From positions 124,001 through 188,000 of the forward strand of contig NZ_BSTS01000010.1 in assembly GCF_030269665.1 (NCBI RefSeq): a stretch of DNA of 64,000 bases, written 5' to 3'. The DNA comes from Actinomycetospora sp. NBRC 106375. GTDB lineage: Bacteria; Actinomycetota; Actinomycetes; Mycobacteriales; Pseudonocardiaceae. Made by a program: the position numbers and the translations under genes. Shown piece by piece: positions 46,257-54,854 of this stretch. Every line of letters starts with the position of its first letter. Position 1 is the first letter of the stretch. The notes under the pieces were generated by a model. It was not told where the DNA came from. It was given only the letters and a program-made list of their open reading frames with translations, and did no database searches.

Positions 46257-47596
46257 AGCGTCGGCAGGTAGGTCGCCAGCTCGTAGGGCGTGACGTTGCG
46301 GCGGTAGGCGTCCCACTCCGAGCGCTTGTTGCGCAGGAAGAAGTCGTAGACGTGCTCGCCGAGGACCTCGGCCATCAGTTCGGAGCGCTCCATCGCCGCG
46401 AGCGCGCCGTCGAGGTTCTGCGGCAGCGTCTCGTAGCCCATCGCCCGGCGCTCGTTCTCCGAGAGCATCCAGACGTTGTCCTCGGCGGCCGGCGGCAGCT
46501 CGTAGCCCTCGGCCACGCCCTGCAGGCCGGCGCCGAGGATCGCGGCGTAGGCGAGGTACGGGTTGGCCGCGGTGTCGATGGTGCGCACCTCGACGCGGCG
46601 CGAGGACGCCTTGCCCGGCGAGTACATCGGGACCCGCACGAGCGCGGAGCGGTTCGCGTGGCCCCAGCACACCGTCGTCGGCGCCTCGCCGCCCACGATG
46701 AGGCGCTTGTAGGAGTTGACGAACTGGTTGGTCACCGCGGAGATCTCGCGGGCGTGGCGCAGGATGCCCGCCACGAACGCCTTGCCCGTCTTCGAGAGCT
46801 CGTAGGGCTCGGCGGCGTCGTGGAAGGCGTTCTGGTCGCCCTCGAAGAGGCTCACGTGCGTGTGCATCGCCGAGCCGGCGTGCTCGGTGAACGGCTTGGG
46901 CATGAAGGACGCGCGCACCCCCTGGGTGATCGCGACCTCCTTGACGATGTAGCGGAAGGTCATGATGTTGTCCGCCATCGTCAGGGCGTCGGCGTAGCGC
47001 AGGTCGATCTCCTGCTGGCCGGGGCCGCCCTCGTGGTGGCTGAACTCCACCGAGATGCCCATCGCCTCGAGCGACTCGATCGCCCGGCGCCGGAAGTGCG
47101 GCGCGGCGTCGTGGCTCGCCTGGTCGAAGTAGCCGCCGGTGTCGGCGGGGACCGGCGGCGTCCCGTCACCGGGCAGGTCGCGCAGCAGGTAGAACTCGAT
47201 CTCCGGGTGCACGTAGCAGGTGAACCCCGCCTCGGCCGCCCGCGAGAGCCCGCGGCGCAGCACGTGGCGCGGGTCGGCCCACGACGGCGAGCCGTCGGGC
47301 ATCGTGATGTCGCAGAACATGCGCGCCGAGTAGTGCCCGCCGCCCGCGGTCTCCCAGGGCAGCACCTGGAACGTCGACGGGTCGGGCTTGGCGACCATGT
47401 CGGACTCGTAGACCCGCGCGAAGCCCTCGATCGCCGAGCCGTCGAACCCGATGCCCTCCGCGAAGGCCCCCTCGAGCTCGGCCGGAGCGACGGCGACCGA
47501 CTTGAGGTACCCGAGCACGTCGGTGAACCACAGCCGCACGAAGCGGATGTCGCGTTCCTCCAGCGTGCGCAGGACGAACTCCTGCTGGCGATCCAT
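46253..47596 (-). CDS. glnA2: glutamine synthetase-like enzyme, GlnA2 type
   Basis: 447 residues of the shorter glutamine-synthetase group. Catalytic motifs GFDGSAIEGFARVYESDMVA, HPEIEFYLLRD, HEGGPGQQEIDLRYADAL, FMPKPFTEHAGSAMHTHVSL and NRSALVRVP are intact. The adenylylation loop DLYxLP of GlnA is replaced by EDNVWMLSENE, with no matching Tyr, so GlnE should not modify it. In mycobacteria GlnA2 makes glutamine poorly, and in streptomycetes related enzymes act on polyamines; the substrate here is open. Leaderless promoter upstream; separate from glnE. Confidence 0.92.
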   Translation of the reverse strand: MDRQQEFVLRTLEERDIRFVRLWFTDVLGYLKSVAVAPAELEGAFAEGIGFDGSAIEGFARVYESDMVAKPDPSTFQVLPWETAGGGHYSARMFCDITMPDGSPSWADPRHVLRRGLSRAAEAGFTCYVHPEIEFYLLRDLPGDGTPPVPADTGGYFDQASHDAAPHFRRRAIESLEAMGISVEFSHHEGGPGQQEIDLRYADALTMADNIMTFRYIVKEVAITQGVRASFMPKPFTEHAGSAMHTHVSLFEGDQNAFHDAAEPYELSKTGKAFVAGILRHAREISAVTNQFVNSYKRLIVGGEAPTTVCWGHANRSALVRVPMYSPGKASSRRVEVRTIDTAANPYLAYAAILGAGLQGVAEGYELPPAAEDNVWMLSENERRAMGYETLPQNLDGALAAMERSELMAEVLGEHVYDFFLRNKRSEWDAYRRNVTPYELATYLPTL

Positions 47597-47602
47597 GGGG
47601 CG

Positions 47603-47608
47603 ACCCTA
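47603..47608 (-). promoter_or_regulatory. -10 element TAGGGT, predicted leaderless glnA2
   Basis: Minus-strand TAGGGT, 6 nt before the ATG at 47596. No GlnR-like repeat was seen further upstream. Confidence 0.5.
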
Positions 47609-47681
47609 AGTCCGCGTTCAGACGCCCGAAAGCGGGGGACCGGTCACACGGGTGACGGGCGACCGGGCGTTCACGTGGCCG

Positions 47682-49265
47682 TCACGTCGCCGGGCACGTC
47701 GCCCCGGGTGGCGCCGGGGTGTTGTCGATCAGGTACCGCGTGACGATGTCGTCGACGCACGGGGAGTTCTGGAACGTCGCCGTGTGCTCGTCGCCGATCT
47801 TGGTCAGCAGCGAGCCGCCGAGGGCCCGGGCCAGCTCGACCCCGGCCTGGTACGGCGTCGCGGGGTCGCCCGTGGTCGACACGACCAGCGGCGGCGTCAG
47901 CCCGGGCACCTGCGGGACGTGGGGCTGGCTGGTCGGGGGCACCGGCCAGAACGCGCAGCTGTCGCGCGCGGCGGACACGCCGCGCCCGCTGTCGAGGAAC
48001 GGCGCCGCCTGGTTGTAGGCCTCGGCGCGGGCGAGCGACTGGGCCGGGTCGGTGACCCGCGGGTCATCGACGCAGCGGACGGCCTCGAACGCGTCCTGCG
48101 AGGAGGCGTAGGTGCCGTCCGGGTTCCGCTCGTAGTACTCGTCGGCCAGGGTCATCAGCCCGTTGCCCTGCCCGGCGCGCAGGTCGGCGAGCGCGCGGTT
48201 GAGGCGGGGCCAGTAGGCCTCGACGTAGAGCGCGTTGATCGTGCCCTGCTGCGCGTCGGCGTAGGACAGCACGCGGCCGCCCGCCAACGGCAGCGGCCGC
48301 GCGATCAGCGGCCGGGTCAGGTCCTGGTAGACGCGGGTGGCCTGGGCGGGGTCCTGGCCCAGCGGGCAGTTCGGGCGGGTGGTGCAGTCGCGCGCGAAGG
48401 CGTCGAACGCCCCCTGGAAGCCCCGGCCCTGCTCGACCAGCTCCGTCGTCGGGTCCTGGTCGGGGTCGAGCGCGCCGTCGAGCACCATCGCCCGCACGTT
48501 GCGCGGGAACTCCTCGGCGTAGGTCGAGCCGATCCGCGTGCCGTAGGAGAAACCGAGGTACGTCAGCCGCGGGTCGCCGAGCGTCGCCCGCAGCACGTCC
48601 ATGTCCTTGGCGACGTCGCGCGTGCCGACGTTCGCGAGCACGTCGACCCCGCTGCGCTGGGAGCACAGGTCGACGGTCTGGCGCTCCTCGGCCTCGGTGG
48701 ACGCGACGCCGGCGGGCGACGGGTCGGTGTCGTCGTCGCGGCGGTCGGCGTCGCGCTCCGGTCCGGAGAGGCAGCGGATCGCGGGCTCGCTCGCCCCGAC
48801 GCCGCGGGGGTCGAAGCCGACGATGTCGAAGCGTCGCCCGACCTCGGTCGAGGACAGCGACGACGCCAGGTAGGCGGCGGTCTGGATGCCCGAGGCCCCC
48901 GGCCCGCCCGGGTTGAGCACGAGCGAGCCGATGCGCTGTGGCGAGGCGGGCGCGGCGTGGCGCAGCACCGCGATCGAGGCGGTGCGGCCCTGCGGCGCCG
49001 CGTAGTCGAGCGGGACCTGCATGCGCCCGCACTGCAGGGCGGGGTCCGCGTAGATCTGGCGGTCCTCGTCGGTGGCCGCGAACGGCGCGCACGGACCCCA
49101 GTCGATCTGCTGGCCGTAGAACGTCTCGAGCCCGGCCGGTGCGCTGCCGGCGGCGTCGGGCACGGCCACGCCGGGCACCACCTGCGCGCACGCCCCGAGC
49201 AGGAGGGCGGCGAGCCCGGCGATCACGGCGACGACGGGGGCTCGGCGGGGACGCACGGCGGTCAC
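47682..49265 (-). CDS. secreted alpha/beta-hydrolase lipoprotein (CaeA/Hip1, SlpD-like)
   Basis: 527 residues, S33-type tripeptidyl aminopeptidase/esterase. Lipobox LLLGAC near residue 25 predicts a lipoprotein. Catalytic triad: nucleophile in [11 protein letters not shown], Asp in [12 protein letters not shown], His in [19 protein letters not shown] forms the oxyanion region. Four or more Cys in the C-terminal lid fit disulfides outside the cell. In M. tuberculosis Rv2224c (CaeA/Hip1) lies in this place and acts on cell-envelope proteins and esters. GTG start before the signal peptide. Upstream start at 49448 is unlikely because it overlaps panB. Confidence 0.9.
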   Translation of the reverse strand: MTAVRPRRAPVVAVIAGLAALLLGACAQVVPGVAVPDAAGSAPAGLETFYGQQIDWGPCAPFAATDEDRQIYADPALQCGRMQVPLDYAAPQGRTASIAVLRHAAPASPQRIGSLVLNPGGPGASGIQTAAYLASSLSSTEVGRRFDIVGFDPRGVGASEPAIRCLSGPERDADRRDDDTDPSPAGVASTEAEERQTVDLCSQRSGVDVLANVGTRDVAKDMDVLRATLGDPRLTYLGFSYGTRIGSTYAEEFPRNVRAMVLDGALDPDQDPTTELVEQGRGFQGAFDAFARDCTTRPNCPLGQDPAQATRVYQDLTRPLIARPLPLAGGRVLSYADAQQGTINALYVEAYWPRLNRALADLRAGQGNGLMTLADEYYERNPDGTYASSQDAFEAVRCVDDPRVTDPAQSLARAEAYNQAAPFLDSGRGVSAARDSCAFWPVPPTSQPHVPQVPGLTPPLVVSTTGDPATPYQAGVELARALGGSLLTKIGDEHTATFQNSPCVDDIVTRYLIDNTPAPPGATCPAT

Positions 49266-49438
49266 CCTGCCACGGGCGCCGTCGCGCTCCGGTGACGGGA
49301 TGCACCGGCCCCGGCGCTGTGAGTCTGGTCCCAGCGGGCGGCCGGGGAACGCCGCCGGTGACACCGTGGCGCTACTCCCACCCCGACGACCCGGGGACCC
49401 GCCGCAGCCGGTGGGCCTCGAGGCAAGGACGGACGACG

Positions 49439-50287
49439 ATGACGTCACCCTCCGGCACGGTGTCGACCCCCGCTGGGCGCCCGAAGCGCACCCGCGTCCA
49501 CCACCTCCAGGAGATGAAGGCCCGCGGCGAGCGCTGGCCGATGCTCACGGCCTACGACGTGAACACCGCGCGGATCTTCGACGAGGCGGGCGTGCCCGTC
49601 CTCCTCGTCGGCGACTCGGCCGGCAACACCGTGCTCGGCTACGACACGACCGTGCCGGTGACCACCGAGGAGCTGCTGATCCTCACCCGCGCCGTGGTGC
49701 GCGGCGCGCCGAACGCCCTCGTCGTCGCCGACCTGCCCTTCGGCAGCTACCAGGTCTCGACCGAGCAGGCCGTGGCCACCGCCGTCGAGTTCATGAAGAG
49801 CGGCGGCGCCCACGCGGTGAAGCTCGAGGGCGGCGCGCACTACGCCGACCGCATCCGCGCGATCGTCGACGCCGGCATCCCGGTGATGGCGCACCTCGGC
49901 TTCACCCCGCAGAGCGAGCACGCCCTCGGCGGCTACCGCGTCCAGGGCCGCGGCGACGACGCGGCCGAGAAGCTGATCGCCGACGCCCGCGCCGTCACCG
50001 AGGCGGGCGCCTTCGCCGTCGTGCTGGAGATGGTGCCCGCGCACGTCGCCAAGCGCGTGACCGCCGACGTCCCGATCCCGACCGTCGGGATCGGCGCCGG
50101 GCCGGAGTGCGACGCCCAGGTCCTCGTGTGGACCGACATGGTCGGCCTCTCGGACCCGGCACGCCGCACCCCGCGCTTCGTCAAGCGCTACGCGGAGATC
50201 GGCTCCGCGCTCTCCGACGCCGCGAGCACCTACGCCCGCGAGGTCCGCGACGGCGTCTTCCCCGGCCCGGAGCACAGCTTCGAGTAG
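49439..50287 (+). CDS. panB: ketopantoate hydroxymethyltransferase
   Basis: 282 residues. First step of pantothenate synthesis: adds a hydroxymethyl group from methylene-THF to ketoisovalerate. Motifs: [20 protein letters not shown], metal-binding [41 protein letters not shown] and [18 protein letters not shown] with AAGGA about 10 nt upstream. It is divergent from the lipoprotein gene (173 bp gap), the same arrangement as Rv2224c/Rv2225. No panC or panD is in the window. Confidence 0.96.
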   Translation: MTSPSGTVSTPAGRPKRTRVHHLQEMKARGERWPMLTAYDVNTARIFDEAGVPVLLVGDSAGNTVLGYDTTVPVTTEELLILTRAVVRGAPNALVVADLPFGSYQVSTEQAVATAVEFMKSGGAHAVKLEGGAHYADRIRAIVDAGIPVMAHLGFTPQSEHALGGYRVQGRGDDAAEKLIADARAVTEAGAFAVVLEMVPAHVAKRVTADVPIPTVGIGAGPECDAQVLVWTDMVGLSDPARRTPRFVKRYAEIGSALSDAASTYAREVRDGVFPGPEHSFE

Positions 50288-50302
50288 GTGCGTTGCGCGC
50301 AC

Positions 50303-50342
50303 GTGAGCAGTGTGGACGGCTATCGCTGTCCACACTGTTCAC
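50303..50342. repeat. hairpin palindrome covering the hydrolase stop codon
   Basis: GTGAGCAGTGTGGACGGC, loop tatc, GCTGTCCACACTGTTCAC: 18-bp stem with two wobble pairs between convergent panB and the hydrolase. The TGA of the hydrolase (50339-50341, minus) lies inside the stem. Shares GTGAGCAGT with the palindrome at 25835. Confidence 0.7.
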
Positions 50343-51163
50343 ATGGCGTCAGCCACCATCCGCGCGACCAGGGCGGGGTCCTCGAGGGTCATGGCGTGGC
50401 CGACGCCGGGCAGGGCGACGAGCTCGGCGCCCGGGATCCAGTCCGCGAGCATGCGGGTGGTCTCCTCGTGGGCCTTCGTCGCGGGGGCGGCGCCGTAGGC
50501 GAGCGTCGTCGGCGCCGTCACGCGGGCGGCGGTCTGCTCGTCGATCGGCCACTCGACGGCGGCGACGATCTCGTCGGTGAGGAAGAAGCGCGAGTCGCGC
50601 AGCAGCCGGTCCAGTCCCTCGCCGCCGAAGCGCTCCCGGACGAGGTCGGCCCAGTGGGGACCGCAGACGCCGGTCATGAACGCGTCCGTGGCACCCCGGA
50701 AGTCCCCGGCCTGCGCGGCGCCCATCGCCGGCCCGACCGCGGTCCGGACCAGCTCCTCGGAGGACGGTCCCCGCGGGCTCGGCGCCGGCTCGATGAGGAC
50801 GAGGCGCTCGACGGCGCCGGGCGCGTCGATCGCCCCCTGCAGGGCCATGCTCGCGCTCGACGAGTGCCCGACCCAGGTGGCGCGCTCGATCCCGAGGACG
50901 GCGAGCAGCTCGCGGACGTACCGGGCGTGGTCGGCGAAGGTGGCGTGGCCCTCGGGCGTGGAGCTCGCGCCGTACCCCGCGCGCTGCACCTCGACGAGGC
51001 GCACCCCGTCGAGGGCCGGTTCGTCGAAGACCGGGGCGAACCACTCCCCGAACCCGCCGGCGTGCATCAGCACGACCGGCGCGCCGGAGCCGCGCTCGCG
51101 GTAGTGGAGCCGGACCTCGCCCAGGTCGACGTCGCCGGTGGTGATCTCGTGTGTCTGCGTCAT
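50339..51163 (-). CDS. alpha/beta hydrolase
   Basis: 274 residues. Alpha/beta-hydrolase fold: HAGGFGEWF near residue 34, nucleophile WVGHSSSASMALQG (about 97-110) in which the elbow reads GHSSS, acid-side VTAPTTLAYGAAP and His in ALPGVGHAMTLEDP. Substrate unknown. It is 53 bp downstream of the large LuxR-type regulator gene on the same strand, so the regulator may control it. The coding end is embedded in a hairpin. Cytosolic, no signal peptide. Confidence 0.88.
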   Translation of the reverse strand: MTQTHEITTGDVDLGEVRLHYRERGSGAPVVLMHAGGFGEWFAPVFDEPALDGVRLVEVQRAGYGASSTPEGHATFADHARYVRELLAVLGIERATWVGHSSSASMALQGAIDAPGAVERLVLIEPAPSPRGPSSEELVRTAVGPAMGAAQAGDFRGATDAFMTGVCGPHWADLVRERFGGEGLDRLLRDSRFFLTDEIVAAVEWPIDEQTAARVTAPTTLAYGAAPATKAHEETTRMLADWIPGAELVALPGVGHAMTLEDPALVARMVADAM

Positions 51164-51216
51164 GTCCGGGACGGTGCCGCCCGCGCGGCGTGGCCGGATC
51201 CGTGCGGCGCACGGAG

Positions 51217-54021
51217 TTACGGCGGCGGCTGCACGGAGTCAGCCAGCCCGGCGCGGCCCGTCGTCCCGGTCTTGGCCAGCAGGTTCCCGACGTGGGTCTC
51301 GACCGTGCGCCGCGAGAGGTGCAGCCGGGCCGCGATCTCGGGGTTGGCCAGTCCCTCGCCGACGAGGCGAAGGACCTCCATCTCGCGCCCGGTCACGCTG
51401 CGCGCCCGCAGGTGCGGCGGCACGTCGGTGGTGTCGCGCTGCGGGCGCGGCACGGGCGCCCCGAGGGCTCGCAGCCGGCCGCGGCACCACGCGGCGAAGC
51501 GGATCTCCTCGGTGCCGGCGGCCCAGACCAGGACCTCGTGCAGGACGGGCACGGGGTCCCCGAGGACCGTGTGCTCCAGCAGGAAGCAGCGCAGCAGGTG
51601 CCGGAAGAAGGGACGGCTCGCGAGCAGCTCGTCGGCCGCCGCGAGATCGGGGTCCGGGTCGTCGCCCCGCTCGGCGGCGGCCACGGCGTCGCAGAGGTGC
51701 AACGCCCCGCGGTTGAGCGACTGGACGAGCACGTCCGAGTGGCGCAGCTCCTCGCGCGGGCCGGCGTCGGCGGGATCGAGCGCGGTCCGCAGCACCGCCC
51801 GTTCCCCCCACCCCGGGGTCGGGCTCGTGCCCTCGGCGCGGCGCAGGAGGTCGACGGCCTCGTCGTACGCGGGCACGGCGCCGGCCGGGTCGTCGGCGAG
51901 CCAGCGGTCGTGGGCGCGGGTGAGCGCGCGGGCGCTCGCGATGTGCACCGGGTTCGCCGCGAGCCCCGCCGCCTCGGTCAGCAGCGCGTCGACCCCGTCC
52001 ATCCGGTCGGCGAACACCCGGCCCCGGGCCACGAACCCCAGGGCCTGCGCCCGCATCCCGCGCAGCCCGAGGCGCCCGGCCCGCGCCGCGGTCCGCGCGG
52101 CCTGCTCGCCGGCGGCCACGGGTCCGATCCGCCCGTTGTCGACCGCCACGAGCTGCAGCTCGAGCATCGTCGCCGTGCCGAGCATGCCGGCGTCCGCGGC
52201 CAGCCCCCGCGCCTGGCGCAGGGCGGCACCCTCGCCGGGCCCGAAGATGTCGGCCACCCCGAGCTCGGCCAGCGCCCGGATCCGCCAGGCCGTCAGGCCG
52301 TGCTGCCCGGCGATCTCCGCCGCCCGGACGAACGCGGCCGCCGACCGCTCCGGGTCCCCGCGGCGGTGCGCCCGGCCGACGACTTCGAGGGCCTCGCACG
52401 CGGCCTCCGGGAACGCCGGGTCCACGGCCGGTTCCGCCAGGCGCAGCGCCTCCGCGACCTCCCCCGCGCCGAGGGCCACGTGCGCGGCCAGCGCGAGGAC
52501 CCGCGGATCCTCGGGGTCGCCGGCGCGGGCTAGCATCCCGCGGGCGTCGTCGAGGCGGTCGGCGGCCACGCAGGCGCGGGCGAGCGCCAGGGCGAGCGCC
52601 GTCCGCTCGACGCCCCGGGCCGCGCCGAGCAGCGGTTCGCCGACCCCCAGCGCCTCGTCGGTGCGGGCGACGAGGGCGAGCACCTCGACGCGCTCGAGCA
52701 CGACGGGCACGCGGTGCGCGGTGCCCGCGAGCGCCGTCGCCTGCTCGAGGACGGCGAGTGCCGCGGCCGGCGCTCCCGCCGCCCGGTGCTCGCGGGCGTG
52801 CCGGAGCAGGAGCTCGGCGGCGCGGTCGGGGTCGCCGCCGCGGGCGTGCAGCTCGGCGACCCGGGCCAGCAGCGGGCCCGCGAGGTCGGCGCGGTCGGAC
52901 GAGTCGAGCGCGCGGGCGGCGCCGGCGGCCAGGACCGCCCGCTCCGGCCCCGTGAGCGCGGAGAGCACCGCGTCCTGGGTCAGGGCGTGGCGCCAGCGCA
53001 GGCTCCCGTCCGCGCCGGCCACGAGCAGCCGCGCGTCGACGGCCCGGCGCAGCGCGCGGGCGGCGGCGGCCGCGTCGACCTCGGCGGCGGCGGGCAGCAG
53101 GTCCCACGGCAGGTCCCGGCCGAGCAGCGCGGCGACGCGCACCACGTCGCGGGCGTCCGGGTCGAGCGCGGCAACGCGCGCCCCGACGGCCTCGGCGAAG
53201 GCCTCGGGCACCTCGCGCGGGAGCGGGCCTGCGGCCACCCACCGGCCGTCGCGCCGGACCACGGCGCCGGACTCGGCGAGGCGGGCCGCCAGCTCCTCGA
53301 CCAGCAGCGGCAGGCCCTCGGCGGCGTCCACGACGTGGTCGCGCACCTCGTCGGCGAGCTCCGCGCCGAGCACCGCGGCGGCGAGCCCGCCGGCGTCGTC
53401 CGCCGCGAGACGCCCGAGCTCGACGGTCGTGACCCGGGCGCCGCGGCGCAGCGGCGCGAGGCCGTCCGGGGGGTGCTCGTCGGAGCGCACCGACGCGAGG
53501 ATCCGCGTCCCGTCGAGGCGCCCGCCGACGTACTCGAGGACGGCGAGCGTGTCGCGGTCGGCCCAGTGCAGGTCGTCGAGGACGACGAGGACCCGCCCCT
53601 CCCCCGCGATCACCCCGAGCAGGTCGGCGACGGCCTCGCCGAGCACCAGGACCGGGTCGACCAGGTGCGGCCCGGCGCCGCCGTCGGCCGGCGCCGCGGT
53701 CCAGGCGGGCAGGATGCGGGCGAGCACCGCCCGGAACGGCGCGAGCCGGGGGTCGTCGGCGAGCGCGGGGTCCGCGGCACCGGCGAGGGCTTCGGCGAGC
53801 GGCCGGTACGGACCGCCGCCGGGCACCGCGTGGCCCCGCAGGACGCGCGCGCCCGCCGCCGCGGCGCGCGCGGCGACCTCCTCGAGCAGGCGCGTCTTCC
53901 CGCTGCCCGCCTCGCCGCTGACGAGCGTGACCCCGCCGGGGCCGGAGAGCGCGGCGCCGACCAGCGCCCCGATCTCGTCCCCGCGCCCCACGAGCGGCGC
54001 GCCCCCCGGCGTGACCTGCAC
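51217..54021 (-). CDS. LAL-type LuxR regulator with AAA/NACHT-like ATPase
   Basis: 934 residues, a large ATP-binding transcriptional regulator. N-terminal MQVTPGGAPLVGRGDEIGAL, Walker A SGEAGSGKTRLLEE (about 35-48), Walker B VLVVLDDLHWADRDTLAVLE (about 144-163); a long Ala/Leu-rich helical repeat (TPR-like) region in the middle; and a C-terminal LuxR HTH (about 868-925) with VTGREMEVLRLVGEGLANPE and SRRTVETHVGNLLAKTG. Such proteins activate secondary or catabolic genes after binding an unknown effector. GTG start, leaderless -10 six nt upstream. The neighbouring hydrolase is the most plausible target; npdG just upstream is separated by a perfect palindrome. Confidence 0.92.
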   Translation of the reverse strand: MQVTPGGAPLVGRGDEIGALVGAALSGPGGVTLVSGEAGSGKTRLLEEVAARAAAAGARVLRGHAVPGGGPYRPLAEALAGAADPALADDPRLAPFRAVLARILPAWTAAPADGGAGPHLVDPVLVLGEAVADLLGVIAGEGRVLVVLDDLHWADRDTLAVLEYVGGRLDGTRILASVRSDEHPPDGLAPLRRGARVTTVELGRLAADDAGGLAAAVLGAELADEVRDHVVDAAEGLPLLVEELAARLAESGAVVRRDGRWVAAGPLPREVPEAFAEAVGARVAALDPDARDVVRVAALLGRDLPWDLLPAAAEVDAAAAARALRRAVDARLLVAGADGSLRWRHALTQDAVLSALTGPERAVLAAGAARALDSSDRADLAGPLLARVAELHARGGDPDRAAELLLRHAREHRAAGAPAAALAVLEQATALAGTAHRVPVVLERVEVLALVARTDEALGVGEPLLGAARGVERTALALALARACVAADRLDDARGMLARAGDPEDPRVLALAAHVALGAGEVAEALRLAEPAVDPAFPEAACEALEVVGRAHRRGDPERSAAAFVRAAEIAGQHGLTAWRIRALAELGVADIFGPGEGAALRQARGLAADAGMLGTATMLELQLVAVDNGRIGPVAAGEQAARTAARAGRLGLRGMRAQALGFVARGRVFADRMDGVDALLTEAAGLAANPVHIASARALTRAHDRWLADDPAGAVPAYDEAVDLLRRAEGTSPTPGWGERAVLRTALDPADAGPREELRHSDVLVQSLNRGALHLCDAVAAAERGDDPDPDLAAADELLASRPFFRHLLRCFLLEHTVLGDPVPVLHEVLVWAAGTEEIRFAAWCRGRLRALGAPVPRPQRDTTDVPPHLRARSVTGREMEVLRLVGEGLANPEIAARLHLSRRTVETHVGNLLAKTGTTGRAGLADSVQPPP

Positions 54022-54027
54022 CGACGC

Positions 54028-54033
54028 AGTATC
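54028..54033 (-). promoter_or_regulatory. -10 element GATACT, predicted leaderless regulator start
   Basis: Minus-strand GATACT, 6 nt before the GTG at 54021. The -35 would fall at the base of the palindrome 54045-54097. Confidence 0.45.
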
Positions 54034-54044
54034 GGTCGGCGCAC

Positions 54045-54097
54045 GCGGTTACTGGCTGGTATCGCTCGCTGAGCGAGCGATACCAGCCAGTAACCGC
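54045..54097. repeat. perfect palindromic repeat, copy 2 of a dispersed family
   Basis: 25-bp perfect arms starting GCGGTTACTGGCTGGTATCG with a 3-nt loop (tga). It shares the 18-nt CTGGCTGGTATCGCTCGC with the repeat at 35717. It lies between npdG and the LuxR-type regulator, so it can end npdG transcription and overlaps the regulator's promoter region. Confidence 0.8.
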
Positions 54098-54115
54098 CGT
54101 CGGCGAGCCCCGGCG

Positions 54116-54805
54116 TCAGTCCAGGTCGGTGATCTTGATGCCCGCGTGGACCTTGTAGCGCCGGTTGATCGCGATGAGGTTCGCCGTCAGGCACTCCACC
54201 TGGTAGGCGTTGCGCAGCCGGCCGCCGTAGATCCCGCGCACCCCGGGAATGGCGTCGGCGAGGGCGCGCACGACGTCGGTCGCCTCGCGGTCGTCACCCA
54301 GCACCAGCACGTCGCAGTCGACCTGCGGCTGTTCCAGGTCGGCGAGCAGCACCGCCGACACGTTGTGGAACGCCGCGGTCACCCGCGTGTCGGGCAGCAG
54401 CTGCTCGGCCTGCTGCGCGGCGCTGCCCTCCTCGACGGGCAGCGGGTAGGGACCCTTCTTGTCGAACCCGATCGGGTTGACGCAGTCGATCAGGATCTTG
54501 CCCCGCAGCGGCTCGGCCAGGCCCTGCAGGGTCTCGGCGTGCGACTCCCACGGGACCGCCGCGAGCACGACGTCGGCCTGCGCGGCGCAGCTGGCGTTGT
54601 CGGTGCCGCTGACGTGGTCGACGCCCGTGGCCTCGCAGTACTCGTGCGCCGAGTTCTCGGCCCGCTCGGCGGCGCGCGAACCGATGATCACCTTGATCCC
54701 GGCGGCCGCCCAGCGCAGCGCCAGGCCCTTGCCCTGGTTACCGGTGCCGCCGAGCACACCGACGGTGAGCGTGGTCGGGTCGATGGCCTCGCTGGCGTCG
54801 GTCAC
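54116..54805 (-). CDS. npdG: F420-dependent NADP reductase (NpdG/Fno)
   Basis: 229 residues. Transfers hydride between F420 and NADP+. N-terminal Rossmann fold LTVGVLGGTGNQGKGLALRW (about 12-31) with the two-Gly NADP loop, then DVVLAAVPWESHAETL, DCVNPIGFDKKG and RNAYQVECLTANLIAINRRY at the end; the whole matches the Fno/NpdG family. It could supply reduced F420 to the two LLM enzymes at 35.9-37.8 kb. GTG start at 54805 set by AGGGAG about 8 nt upstream. Single-gene transcript bounded by the palindrome at 54045. Confidence 0.9.
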   Translation of the reverse strand: MTDASEAIDPTTLTVGVLGGTGNQGKGLALRWAAAGIKVIIGSRAAERAENSAHEYCEATGVDHVSGTDNASCAAQADVVLAAVPWESHAETLQGLAEPLRGKILIDCVNPIGFDKKGPYPLPVEEGSAAQQAEQLLPDTRVTAAFHNVSAVLLADLEQPQVDCDVLVLGDDREATDVVRALADAIPGVRGIYGGRLRNAYQVECLTANLIAINRRYKVHAGIKITDLD

Positions 54806-54854
54806 GCGGTGGCTCCCTGGCACGAACGGTCAGAACGGACTGTTTCTATCACGG

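Noticed and set aside
42830-47743. 1637-codon open frame on the plus strand opposite glnE and glnA2
   Set aside because: It runs antisense to two well-identified enzymes and consists of Arg/Gly/Val/Asp-rich low-complexity sequence, an effect of GC-rich third positions.
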